This document shows, piece by piece, positions 1-12,100 of a stretch of 64,000 bases of DNA. Location of the stretch: positions 35,387,960 through 35,451,959 of the forward strand of contig NC_019859.2 of assembly GCF_002234675.1 (NCBI RefSeq), in the 5' to 3' direction. The notes below the pieces were generated by a model that did no database searches, had not been told where the DNA came from, and worked only from the letters and a program-made list of their open reading frames with translations. The position numbers and the translations under genes are program-made. Every line of letters starts with the position of its first letter. Positions within the stretch are counted from its first letter, which is position 1. The stretch comes from Oryzias latipes. Lineage: Eukaryota; Chordata; Actinopteri; Beloniformes; Adrianichthyidae.

Positions 1-214
1 GAAAAGTTTTTAAACTACATTTCTTGTAGCATTTTAATTTGAAAAATACGTTTTTCAGAAACTGGAAGCAAAAAAAAGAAAAAGGTAAAACTTTGGCCCC
101 GTTTGGACCGGACCGTGAAGATATTGTCCGACATTAAACCGCCTGAAAAGGGTTTGCCTTAGTGGACTCGACACATTTAGCGCATGTTCGTGCACGGTTT
201 TTCTTTTTACTCAC

Positions 215-3200
215 CCTCTCCATATTTATCGGTGTGCTGGAAGGCTTGGATCAGACGGAGAGTTTCATCCACGGAGCGACCCACGGGCAAATCGTTAATG
301 GTGATCTGTCTCAAGACGCCGTTGCCGTCGATCACAAACAGACCTCTAGGGACAAAAACAAACACGTCCTGTTGGGATCCTGCGTTCTCCCACAGCTCAG
401 AAAGCCGGACGACGGAAGGGAAAGAATCGGACCTGTATGCGATTCCGTCGTCCTCCTTCAACACGCCGTAGTCTCTGGAGATGGACTTGGTGAGGTCGGC
501 CACCAGCGGGATCTTCATGCTGCCCAGACCCCCCTGCTTCCTCGGGGTGTTGATCCTTTTGCAGGTTAGGAACATAAAACATGTTTAGACTTTACCACAG
601 ATCCACTTAAGATCCCACGTCTCCAACAGGATTCTTTAAATTAAAAAAAAAATAAAATAAACATATTAGGGAATTCACGAAAAAAGCAGACACGTTTCTA
701 TTCAGGGAAGCTCCGCCCCTTTTACAATGTTCACAAAGTTTCAGAGCGAACCGAAGCTGTGGGGCAAAAACAGCCAGCAGCAGAGGTCAGAGTACTTGCT
801 CAAGGGCACCACAGCTGTGGGCCGTTTGTCCCGCACACATGTGATCTTTGTTGGGGCAGGAAATTCCAACCAATCAGAAGTTCCCGTCCAAAAATAACTC
901 TCATGCCACCTTTTTTATCAAAACGATGTACATTCTGCTCAATGTCTTGAAAGGCAAAGGAATATGGGCAAAAAAAAAGAAAAGACTAAGTTTGAATGAA
1001 GAGACGCCAGATTTCCACCAGTCCATCTGTCAAGTGCAACCTTGGTTAATCAATAGGAATGTTTACGTCGCCTCCGTCACGCCAGCGTCTGGCGTCCGTC
1101 CCTCTGCAACGCAACGGTTCCATTTCCAATCCCACGACGCATCAAAAGCAAAAGGCCGGAAAAAGTAAAAACTTTCATTGAACTTTCAAAATAAAACTTT
1201 AGGAACTTTTATATTTAAGGTAACGTGCCAAACCATGCCCCCAATAGAAAGGGGGGGGGGGGGGTGGAATGGGGTTGGAATTAGAAATGTGAATAAGGAA
1301 GCCAAGTCAAACAAGGTATTTTCTGTAACTATGACTATCGTCATTCTTTTTTCCTTTTTTCCTATCAAATCTACACATTGCAGTTCTATACTTTAAGATT
1401 TTTGCTCTGAACAGATGAAGCTGTGCACGTCCAGCTTAGAGGTAAAATCTTAAGCCCGGGCTCGAGTCTGAACGGTTATTAAAGTTAATTGGTCAGGTTC
1501 GGACCGGGTTCGGCTTTAATGCCCGCGGGCCTGTGTCGGGTCGGGCTGGATATTTTAGGCCTGATCTTACCTCTAGTCCAGCTCGACTATTTGACAGATT
1601 TGTGTTCAAACTGTCCTGTTTCTATGTTGTTTGTCTGAAAATTCCCCTTTTCACGACAAACGTCTGCAAGTCAAACTGAGCAAAATGTGATGATGAGGGA
1701 AGTGATCTTCACCTTTTCCTTACTGCAGCTCACTGCAACTCAGATCACACAACCTGCAACCACGCATGTTGACCTGAAGGGCCGCATTTACGGGAACGCT
1801 TTGTGGAAAAGAAAAAAAAAGTTTCGAGTGGAAGAATATTGGGGGGACTTTAACGTCTGACAGGGAGGGGCAGGTTTTTACTCCATAGGCTTTAGGTTTA
1901 AATCTGGACCAAGACCCGGACTGAAGAGGAGGAGCAGCTTAAGGATGAACTTAAGGGAGGAGCTGTGAGACCGTTGGGTCAGCACTTATCAAGACCCTGC
2001 AGCCAGACCCTGACCGGAGATAAACCTGGGTGTGTGTGTGTGGGGGGGGGTCTTCAGAACCAGCTGATGTAAGCTGTTGTACCACATCTGCTCTCTGGTT
2101 AGAAAGTGTTCCTATAGAATTGCTCCACGTTTGTAAATACTGCCGGTGCAGACTCAAATCCTGCACCGCCCTGTGTGTGCGTGTGTGTGTGGGTGTGTGT
2201 GTGTTTATGGGTGTGGGTGGGGGGTTCCCCAGTCCACCATAAACTGAGATTCGGATTTAAATTCGAGGACAACGCGTCGATCCTCACAGGTTAAACCTCC
2301 GCCTGCGTTCCCCTGCCGACCTTTTCTTATCAAAGCTTTCCGACTTGTCCTTGACCTTTGCAAAGACTCCCAACCCGCTCAAACGCAGTTTTTCCAGGAA
2401 CAGGTTCTGATAGCAACCCGCTGACTCATCAGGAGCTGCGCTTACATGGACAAAAGTAATCGGAACGAACGCCAGATCAAAAGAAAAATGTGTCATGTAA
2501 ATACGCCGTTCCACCAACACGGATTATGCAGATTGTTGATCAGATCATGGTGCATGTAAACCGTTTACTCTAATCGTGGGTCACTGCTGCCCTGGTTTAC
2601 GTCACCTATAGACGGTGTGACGCTCCGGAGGAGACTTTGGAGCACAAACAGGACCGACCGCCTGCTCCACCCGTGTGAAGCGTGTCTCTGATCAGAGCAG
2701 AGACGTGTAGCTTCGTGGGGGGCGTTTTGTTGCGGTGTGGCGCTCCAGAAGAGGCTTTGAACCGCCGTCCGTCCTGCTTCTCTGCGTGAGCGAGCTGCTG
2801 GACTCAGGAGAACCGGGTCTCCCGATAGAACCGGGTCTCCTAGCAGAGGAGCGGCTCTGGGACGGATGTGAGCTAACGGAGGCGGCTATTCAATGGAGAA
2901 ACGCTGCAGAGTCCTGAGAAACCGTGGAAACAATCCTGTGAATTCATGTTATTTCTGAATAAAGGCTGATGTTGTTCCCACATGTTTACATGCAGGCAGC
3001 AGAGATGCAGATTGCAGCATCGACCGCATGGATTTGAACTGCATCCACGGCTAAATGTTGTTGTTAGCACGTGTTAGCCTAAGCTAACCCTTCTTCTGGC
3101 TCTGTGCAGCCAAGAAAACATGTGAACAAGCACTAAAATCACCTCTATGCTGCAGCTTGTTTACAACAGAACTCAATGTTTCGTCTTCTACAGACGTTTC

Positions 3201-3778
3201 CGGTATTTTAGAGAGTTCTGCTCGTGTCACAATGATTTAATCCGAACCAAAAGTGTGACATATGTAAACGTTTGTTATAATCGTATAAAGTGTTTCTGGG
3301 CCCATGAACACGGTTCAATTCTACTCCGATCAAAGACATTTTGCACACGTCACCGCGGCTGCTGTGGGTGATCTCCGGTTCTTCCAGCAGGAGGACTCAC
3401 CACGCCAGGTGGCTGAAGTGAGAATCTACGGAGCAGCCGATGACCTCGCACCCGATCTTGCGAAACTCCTCCGCCCGGTCGCTGAAGGCGATAATCTCGG
3501 TGGGGCAAACGAAGGTGAAGTCCAAAGGGTAGAAAAAGAAAACCACATACTTCCCTGAAACACACAGAAGGAACCGGTTACTCAACCCAGAGAGGATGAA
3601 TCCAGTTACCCCAACGATGGCGTCGGTGACACCAATCCAAGCAGGAGCAGGTGCAAATACTGAATAATGGAGTACCTTTGTAGTCCGACAGCTTCAGGTC
3701 CTTAAACTGTCCATCCACTACAGCGGTGGCTTTAAAGTCTGGGGCAGGCTGGCCTATCTGAGCTTTTCCAGCGGACAT
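215..3778 (-). CDS. prdx2: peroxiredoxin-2, typical 2-Cys thioredoxin peroxidase (partial, last exon off-window)
   Basis: It reduces H2O2 and organic peroxides in the cytosol, using thioredoxin. Coding exons in transcript order are 3778-3676 (ATG at 3778), 3554-3401, 555-433 and 345-215, all bounded by GT-AG and in phase. They give 170 residues plus one base; the family is about 198. The peroxidatic Cys51 sits in FVCPTE and the GGLG motif of hyperoxidation-sensitive enzymes is present. The resolving Cys172 and the C-terminal YF helix would be in the next exon, left of position 1. I prefer prdx2 to prdx1 because the N-terminus reads AVVDG without the extra proline of PRDX1 (so the active Cys is 51, not 52), Cys70 is in a GCEV context, and GIAYRGLF and IDGNGVLRQ are PRDX2-like. 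The intron at 346-432 is only 87 nt and contains no stop. The 5' UTR continues upstream beyond a probable acceptor near 3810. Confidence 0.86.
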
Positions 3779-4399
3779 GATGGTGGAGGATGAGCAACTG
3801 CAGGGACTAGAAGATCCACGGATGAAGAAGACAGAAAAACAACACGTTTAGGCACTGCAGCTGAAACAAAGTCTCACGGTTTGAGATCTCTGCATTCATC
3901 CCCCCTGCACCCCCCCCCCCTCCTCCTCAAGGAGGTCACGCGGCAGTCAGGAGAACAAAAGCCTTTAAGAGGCGCGCGGAACCTACAGCCTTAAACGACT
4001 CAAAAGGAGAAAGATAAGAAGAAAAAAGAGAGACGCACTTTTAAGGCGGGAATGAAGACTAAAGGTTGTTTAACTGAAGTTCAAAGTTCATTACCTGAAG
4101 TGTTACACACACACACACACACAAAGAAAGCACACATGTTCCTTCATTGTCTCTTAAGTTGGTCGAAAACCAACAAACGCCGCGCGGCTCCGGTTAGATC
4201 AAAGGCACCGCCAGCGACTTTCAAACGCGTCTCCAAGGCTGTTCGACCGAACCAACCCGGACCCAAACAAAGACGGAACCGCAGGCAGGCGGGCCCGGAC
4301 CGTCGCTACTAGCTAGCTTCTTTTAAACATTAGCTTAAGAAACCGGGTTTTTTCTTCTTTTTTTTTTTGTTGTCAGTTTCTTCCGGAACAAACCGCAAA

Positions 4400-4620
4400 A
4401 CCCGGAGACGCTGACGTCAGACCAGACTGACCCCGTTCACTCCCAACACACCTGACTGCCCGCCGAGAACTCGGAGGAAGGTTTGAAGCTTCTGGAGAAA
4501 AGAAGCGCGGCTGCGTGGAAACAAGTAGACCCCGACAGCTGCGCCCCCGGAAGTACTACACCCTTCAAAATAAAAGCCGCTCCTTCGGCCCTGAGAAATC
4601 TTTGGAAGAAGTTTGTGCGT
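4400..4620 (-). promoter_or_regulatory. probable prdx2 promoter and non-coding first exon
   Basis: This is a GC-richer stretch upstream of the peroxiredoxin start codon. On the minus strand an ETS-type CCGGAAGT site (about 4550-4557 on the plus strand) precedes a possible exon with a GTGTGT donor near 4451. A perfect CRE/ATF palindrome TGACGTCA lies at 4412-4419. No TATA box was seen. Transcript ends cannot be fixed from sequence alone. Confidence 0.35.
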
Positions 4621-4779
4621 TGGGGCTCACTAAAGCAGTGACACTACTAAGGAGTTAGGAACGTTGTTATTTACACGAGGACTTTTCCTATTCGGTCTGA
4701 ATATTGAGGGAAAAAATCATGTGAAATCACTAATAGTGAAGAAGAAACACAATTTTCATCAGGTTGATTTTTATTACCC

Positions 4780-5410
4780 CTAGAATTAAAACAAAACCAA
4801 AATAACAGACATTGACTGTGTCAATAGCACTCTTACACAAGTGCTACATGCAGTTCTGCTCAGGTCACTTGCATGTCTCTGCTTCCGCTGATCCCCGACC
4901 TGCTCTATTGGGTTCAGGTCAAGGGTCATTGCTGGCTACTAGAAAAGCCACTCCCACTTCCTGAAGTCCAGCTGTGACAGTTCTGGCACCATGTGGTGGA
5001 TCATCATCATCCATGAACAGGAAGTTGGGGGTGTTCTGGTGGAATTGGGGGATGATGATGGTTCTATAACGTCTCTGAGGTCAGAACCTGCAGTGACTGG
5101 ACCGTCTACAAGAACCTGGTGATGCCGGTCCAAACTGTTGCTCCTCCCCCACCAAAGTGAACCCTGGAGACCATGTTGACCTCATCGTCTCGCTCCACCT
5201 CGCGTTCTCCAGCAACGCTGGTGACCATCTTTTCTGCACGGTGACCCGACCCTCATCCGTGAACAGGACGGCAGACCGTGGCTGCATCGTCCAGGTAACA
5301 TGGTCTGTATTGCAAACGTTCACGGCGGCGTCTTGGTGTGGGTGGGGTCACCTGCAGCGGTCGTCTGTCATTCCAATGTGGTGGAGTCGGTTGGGAATGG
5401 TTAGTGTGGA
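4780..5410 (-). mobile_element. possible Tc1/mariner-like transposase remnant
   Basis: The plus strand carries wording typical of a fish Tc1-like transposase read backwards, such as the stretch around 4900-4960 (Glu/Asp-poor frame, many stops). A minus-strand frame at 5081-5323 contains LFTDEG, similar to the catalytic FTDE of Tc1 transposases. It is broken by stops and frameshifts. I am unsure of the exact family. Confidence 0.35.
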
Positions 5411-6240
5411 AACCTTACTGTAAGTGTAAATTCAAAGTGCCCAACATGCTAACTTTTAAAATAAATAGCTTACAATATAACTCAAGATCAAATTAAACAT
5501 GAAACTTGTGACATTTACAATGCACAGCCTTATTGTACTGTAATCTAACGTGTGTGGAAATAGATGAAATAAAGATGATCTGCGGACTGAAATCCAGTCC
5601 ATTGTAAATGTTGCTTTATTTATGCTATGTCAGTCTTTTATATTTGTCCAGTTTGTAATTATTATTTACATTTTTGTATTTGTGGCCTTAAAAAAAAGAG
5701 TGGATCAGGTCCAAGTCCTCTCTGTTTTGCCAACCTGTTTCGAATCATCACTTAGCAGTGTCAGTTTTCTTTCCTGTTCCTTTTTCAGTGATGTTTTTTT
5801 GCCCCCCTTTGTCCCTTCCTGTCGCCCATGACTGAGAGCTCTCACTTATGCTGCGAGCTCCTGCTAGCTTACAGCCCCTCACACCCCCATCCTAATATTA
5901 CCTGTGCAACAAAAACGGTGAGCCGCTTTAGATCCAGATACCAGTTCAGAAGAGGTGATTTAAATAAAGAAATACTCAGAAATCCAATGTTGAGCATCAT
6001 TTTCTTTATATTTGTCCTTTTCCATCAGAAAAAGGCTACAAGAACATGTTAGAAATCGGAGTGGGCCTTTAAAATACTTTTGCATTTGACAACTATGTTC
6101 TCTTTCATACACACATTTACAAAACAGTAATAAGTCTGTCATCGAAAAAGCAAGTAATATGAGATGTGGCAGTCCCCCCTAGCAGTAGGTAGGAAATGCC
6201 AATCACCCACAGTTTTATCGGGTCAAGTCTCATTTTAATG
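5411..6240. other. intergenic, no gene; part of a dispersed repeat
   Basis: No coding evidence. At 5820-6072 it holds a degenerate member of the dispersed family also seen near 9.3, 18.2, 41.3 and 49.8 kb: GCTAGCTTACAGCCCCTCA, inverted relative to the 18.2-kb copy, followed by a GGAGTGGGCCTTTAA ending. Confidence 0.4.
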
Positions 6241-6244
6241 CAGT

Positions 6245-6345
6245 AACCCAACACTTCCGGGAGACGGCAGTAGTGCGTTGGTATGTATGGGTTGGTACAG
6301 TGAAATCCATAGAAGAAGAACTCTGTGGAGCGCTACTTCCGGTGA
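6245..6345 (+). promoter_or_regulatory. candidate wiz promoter and non-coding first exon
   Basis: Two ETS-type core sites, ACACTTCCGG at 6251-6260 and CTACTTCCGG ending at 6342, lie 80 bp apart. The second runs straight into a good splice donor, CCG|GTGAGC, with its GT at 6342-6343. This fits a TATA-less ETS promoter with a short non-coding exon spliced to the exon at 9099. It is inferred from sequence pattern only; no transcript evidence is available. Confidence 0.35.
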
Positions 6346-7630
6346 GCTAGCATATCCTGATGTTTCAGGCACTTTCTGAGAGATTTTAAGTAGATTCACG
6401 ACTTTAATAAATGTGTTATGAAGTTAACACGTGTCTGTGAGGTAGATTATAAAACTTTCCGGTATTTAACTGAATAAAAACGGATCAAGCAGTCACTGCT
6501 GTACCTGCTGCAGTGTAGCAGGCAGCACACAAACAATGGCGGCTGCTAGTACTACAGTAGAGTACTATCTTAGCTAAATCCATCGAATACCTTTGTACGT
6601 TTTTATATTTTAATCCTACTAACGAAAAAGTACGATAATCGAAATGGTAAACTGGTAATGAAACGAGGAACAAAATAAAAAGAGACCTGGAAAAGAAAAT
6701 GCTTTCTACGACTCATCGCGACAATTGTCTGATCGCGTGTTTTTTTTTTTTATTATTATTATTTTTCTTATCGCGTGGGTTCAGGAAAGAGTGTGGATGA
6801 TAGCATGCAGGCGTCTGCAAGCTTTGACTCTAAAAGGGCCGGTTTTGAATCAAAATTATTGTGAATTTCGTAGTTGAACACCAAAAATAAAATACGTTTT
6901 AGACTAAAATTAAAAGTCTGTCTTGAAAAGAAAACCTTTTGTCAACATAAACCTGAGTTCCTGACATGTACAGTATATTTTTCCACAATTTAAATGCTCT
7001 GAGTAAACTTCTAAATTGAAATCACATGAACAGGAAAATAACAGAAATAGTTATCTTCTTCAAAAGTATAAACACTGTGGTTTTGATCACAGAAACGAAT
7101 AAATCTGTTCCTCTCGTTTGGCCCTCAAGGCTCTGAAGGTCCAGTTGCCACAGGTTGTTGTTACAGGTTTACAACAGCTTATAGCCTAATTTAGCCAATC
7201 ATTATCAAGAAATTTCTTGAAATGTTCTTGGAAAGTTCTGGGGGATGCATATTATTGATTTTATGACAAGAGTTTGCGGGCAAACGGAAATTTGAAGATC
7301 CTTCTGCAGCAACAGATTTACTAGAATAAAAAAATGTAGGAAAGTAATGGCATAGCCTGTGATTATGACTACTGTGCAGTCGTTCATATCCTCCTTTTCC
7401 TACTGAATATAAACATGACCAACAAAACTACAGAAACTAGACACTATTGTGCAGAAAAAACGATATTTGCCATATTTCTTTTCTAATAAATAACAGCCCT
7501 GACTGTAGTTTATATATTTTACCATCATTTTGCTCAGTTATCTGACATGCTTGAATTCAGGAGGAGTGGGAAATCACACAAGACCTTTTTTTTTAGTGTA
7601 GTGTCAACAGTTGTAAAAAAAAAACATGTT
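6346..7630. other. intergenic or wiz first intron, no coding evidence
   Basis: AT-rich unique-looking sequence with an A/T run near 6740-6765. No exon, repeat family or RNA gene was recognised. Confidence 0.4.
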
Positions 7631-7631
7631 C

Positions 7632-7632
<1 letters not shown>

Positions 7633-7726
<94 letters not shown>

Positions 7727-7862
7727 CATCCATCCATCCATCCATCCATCCATCCATCCATCCATCCATCCATCCATCCATCCATCCATCCATCCATCCA
7801 TCCATCCATCCATCCATCCATCCATCCATCCATCCATCCATCCATCCATCCATCCATCCATC
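7633..7862. repeat. compound tetranucleotide microsatellite (TCTA)n-(TCCA)n
   Basis: About 23 uninterrupted TCTA units (7633-7725) pass directly into about 34 TCCA units (7726-7862). Open frames across it (poly Tyr-Leu-Ser-Ile and His-Pro-Ser-Ile) are artefacts of the repeat. Confidence 0.97.
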
Positions 7863-9098
7863 TATCATCTACATGCTATAGAAGTAAATGGTCTCAAACC
7901 GTAAAGTGTATTTTTTTAAACAGTAGAGTGGGTTTATTGGTCCTTTTGGTGTGAAAAGGTTGCAGGTTCTTAACAGTTCTTCCTGCTGCTGCTCTGCTTC
8001 ATGGCTCATAGTTCCATCAGTGAATTTGATAAACTCTACAAAAAAGAAAAGGAAAGTAGACATGCAGAAATGACAAGAATATGGCAGATTTATTGCAGTG
8101 TGAAAACGATGATCCTAATGGGCCTCGTGTCTTTATGTGTTGTGGGATAAATTTCCGTCTCTAATAAAACGCTGAAACTACATCAGATCTCATTGCAAGT
8201 GAAGGATACTGACAGATTCAACCACTTTCATTTCAATAAATATTTTAATTTATGATTTCCTTGTATGTAGTACAACTTAAAGTCGGTAACTTGCGAATAA
8301 TGACACATTTAGTTTTATAAAGAATCTGCATCTTTAGTCAAAAAAACCGGTTCATGTTTTTCTTATATGTCGACGATGTGATTGTTTTGTTCAGTGACTT
8401 TTTCTGTAGTTTCTTCACTTATAACTTGTTTGCCAGCGCTGGTCTTTGGGGAACACTGTCCTGCATGTCCTCCATGCTTCCCTGCTAAAGCACACCTGAA
8501 TCAGGTCATCGTCAGGTTCTACAGAGGCCTGACGATGGCAGTCATCAAATGCAGGTGTGTATGAGTGGGTAAGGATAAAAAAAAACAAAAAAAACATGCA
8601 GAACAGTGTTTCACCAGATACCAGGGTTGGGAAACGCTGCATCACAGCCCCTAGGTTAGATCAGTTTAGCCTGATCCTGGTTCTCGATGAGAGACGTAGC
8701 GTCCTGCTCATTTCTGCAGACATCGCTGCCCCACCCACCCACCCCGATCAGCTGGATCAGGTCGTTCAGGGTTCAGGTCAGCTAAACTCTCCCGATCAGT
8801 CTCATCAGCAAATAGGGGAGAACTAACTGGCGGGAAAGTAGAGCTTGAAAACCAGCTGTAGGTCAGAACAAAAATGTTTTTGTCTGTCCAGCGTCTTCAT
8901 TCTTCTGCTGGAAAAATGTTTGGTTCGTAGATGTTTTCGGACTTTGAAGTCAAAGAGGCTCTGAGGTTCCATCAAACTAGCTGACTAGCTGTCAGATGAA
9001 GTTGGCGGCTCTCGTTCAGTGTGCCACCTGCCTAGTTTACTAGAACTAGAACTGTAGTTAGTAGTGGTTAACCTGCCACTTCTCTTTTTGTTTTTAAG
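7863..9098. other. no gene seen upstream of the wiz coding exons
   Basis: No coding exon or RNA gene was recognised. The end of the stretch (about 9072-9098) is a pyrimidine-rich tract leading to the splice acceptor at 9097-9098. Confidence 0.4.
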
Positions 9099-9161
9099 TC
9101 ACTGAGGTGCAAAGACCACCAGGAAGAGCTTTGCCATCATCCGCTCACATGGAGTCACAAG
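9099..9161 (+). CDS. wiz: candidate first coding exon of wiz
   Basis: A 63-nt open segment lies between a strong acceptor (pyrimidine tract then TTTTTAAG) and a donor CAAG|GTAAGG. ATG at 9149 reads Met-Glu-Ser-Gln and ends in phase 1, which exactly fits the exon starting at 11275. The frame is also open upstream of the ATG to the acceptor, so this could instead be an internal exon of a longer isoform. No homologous peptide was recognised. Confidence 0.55.
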
Positions 9162-12100
9162 GTAAGGTGCACCAACGCTTAACCATGAAGCCACTCATTC
9201 ACTCCTTTTAATATTAGTGCTGCAGCATCATATTAACAGCATTGATGTTATAATATTTGATGGTTTTTATGAAATATGAAACCACAGACTATGGATTAGA
9301 AGGACAAATGGATCCATGAACGTCTTTGTTTTCCTCGTCTGAGCTGGAATCTGGATCTAAGCTGTTCGGCGGGGTGTGGCTGCCATTTTTGTTGCACCGC
9401 TAATGTTAGGTCGGGGATGTGAGGGGCTGTAAGCTAGTGGGGGAGAGTGTAGAGAGGAGGGGAAGGGCGGGGTGAACTGTTGCCGCTCTGCAGAAACGAT
9501 GTCGTAGAACAGTGTTTGTCAACCGTGGGAAATTACTCAAAGCGTCTACCATCGCCAACACATCAGCTCTTCAGCTGTTTTTGGGAAGTCCCGCCCCTTC
9601 ATCTGTCCCCGCCGATCATTCCTGGGGGCGTAATCATATGTCATCAGGCTGACCAATCATCACAAGTGGTTAACGGCCTCACTTCCTTGTTCCGACTCGG
9701 CTCACAAAGTCTCTCATTTCCAACAAAAATAGCAGCTAAAGCTCGTGTTTGGCGGTGTAGCTTCCCGCGGGATCCAAATGATTCAGCTCAGAGACGTGAG
9801 TCTGTCTGGCATCGGCATCGCACTACATCTCCCATAATGCATTGGGTTAAAGTGACAGCCAGACATCCCTGTGTTCAGCCTGAGTCATCTTTCTGACTGA
9901 AACACTTTTCCAATCATGTCTGTTTGAAGGACGAATTCAGTTTCAGACTTCAGTTAGGCGTTAAGCTTAAATAGAAGGAATGATCAAACAAAAGAAACAG
10001 GATTAAGGCTAAGGGGCCAACAGACACTTTAATAAATGGATAAAAAAAAAGAAATAGTTTTGCTAAAGTTACGTTTTTGAATGAGACTAAAGAAAAGTAA
10101 TGAAACTTCATCATGTTCACTTTTGGTGATGCTATAGTTGAACATAAATATAAATATGATGTTAGTTTTTATGTGTGTGAAATTTATTAAGCATGTTGTG
10201 ATCTTATAATTGTTCCAAAATTACATTTGCTGTTGCACAAACATTAAAAAACATTAAAAATAGATAAATGGCAATTGTTTATTTTTATTACTCAAAATTG
10301 AATATTAATAAACTGGAGGGAAAAATTTCAACTAATTTAGTTGAATATCATTATTAAAAACTTTCATAATTTTTATGGCAACTTCCAGCTTTTTCTGCCA
10401 CGATTATTACAAAAATGCGTGTGAGATCATGGAGGGACTGTACATCCATACAGTCTATGTCTTTGACATTTTTGGAGGATTTCTGTCAAGGAAAAAGTGT
10501 ACCTTGGCTTAAAAGAAGGTTGAAAATCACAGTCCTGGAAACTGAGTTTTAAATTTAGGCTAAAACAGTATAATCGTAGCTAAAAGATCAAAGGTGATTG
10601 AAGCGGGGCTTTAAAACAATGATTACTAGAGTTGGAGATGATTGGAAGATGTGAATGTAATGTGAGGAAAGCAGCTGGAGGTTGAGTCTGATTACCTTTA
10701 GTTTGTGTTTTTTGTTTGTTTCAGATTTTGTTTTGTGTTTTCCAAAGTGTAAAGACTTTTTATGACTTGTGCTGAGTTCACTAAAGACTGGAATGATGGT
10801 CTGCTTTATGTTTTTTAATGTTTTGGTCCCTCACAGACCCACTCAGTTCTTTTAGTTTGAGCCATTTTTAACACGCGTTCCCAGTAAGGCCGTCTCTGAT
10901 ACGTCGAGGTTTTTCTTTTTTGATATAATCAACCACCACATAGTCAGCTATGACCGCGTTTGGATTGCAAAGCATGATGGGAGCTTCAGGAGCTTTATTA
11001 TGGCAGTACATCCAAACCTCAACCAAACCAGACGATAGATTTCAAAATACCGGTGGAACAGGAAGCAGTCGTCTTTTCATGGTGATGAAGCCGTTTTTAG
11101 CCTGGATTTGTTTTCTAGGACAAAGTTTCTGCAGAGCGGCATGAGTTGATTAGAAATTCACCTCTGAGTTGTGGGCGGGGCCGGCCTATCATGGGGGGGG
11201 GGGGGGGGGGATTTGCCAATAATTGACCTGCTGTTTTTGTTTTTACCCAACCTGGTTCGTGTTCTCAACCACAGAAGCTCCGCCCGTTAAATCTGCCTCT
11301 GCCCCCTCGGGGCCAGTGGTCTGTGAGGTCTGTGGGCTGTATTTCGAGACCCGGCGAGGACTCTCCAGCCACGCTCGCCTCCACCTGCGGCAGCTGGGCG
11401 TGACCGTGTCGGAGAGCAGCGGCGCTCCCATAGAGCTGCTCTACCAGCTCATCCAGGAGAGAGACGGCTCCCTGTCGGCCTTCAACGCAGACCCCTCTGG
11501 AGCCGGATCCACAGCTCCTAAGAAGAAACCCCAACAGGAACCCAAGACGTCGTCTGTGCAAGAAGAGAAGAGCTCGACCTCCAAGGCAGGAGGGAATCGC
11601 TCGACGGCCCCACAAAAGGCCGATCGCCAGGGACCGTCAGGCCGACTGACAGAGCCAGCGGAGCCTCTGAGGTCGGCCGAAGGCAGCAGCTCCTCTTTCT
11701 CAGATCATCAAAGTGTCACCAAGCCTCTGTGGGCGCCACTGGATACGGATGCTCCCATTACCTTAAGTACAGCTGACAATTTCCTTTCCTACAGTAGCAG
11801 AAATGTAATATTCCTACTATGAAATGTACGTCTGCTGATCTCCTGCTGATTTTTTTTTTTTTACTTTTTGCTTCTTTTCTTCCTTTCGTGCTGCAGCTTC
11901 AGACACGAGTCACGAGGCCCACGTTTGCCAGCTTTGTGGCTGCTGGTACGAGACACGGCGAGGTCTCTCCAGTCACGCCCGAGCCCACCTTCGCCAAATT
12001 GGGATCCCCGACAGTGCCATAAAGGGGGGGCCCATAGAGTTCCTTTACAAGATGATGGAGGAGGACCCAAAGCCCTTGAGCGCAGAGCTACAGGATGAAG

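Noticed and set aside
1..208. Last exon of prdx2
   Set aside because: I looked on the minus strand for an acceptor followed by a VCPAGWKPG-type frame and found none, so the exon must lie left of the window.
7547..7954. 135-residue open frame of Tyr-Leu-Ser-Ile and His-Pro-Ser-Ile repeats
   Set aside because: A pure translation of the tetranucleotide microsatellite; no splice or homology support.
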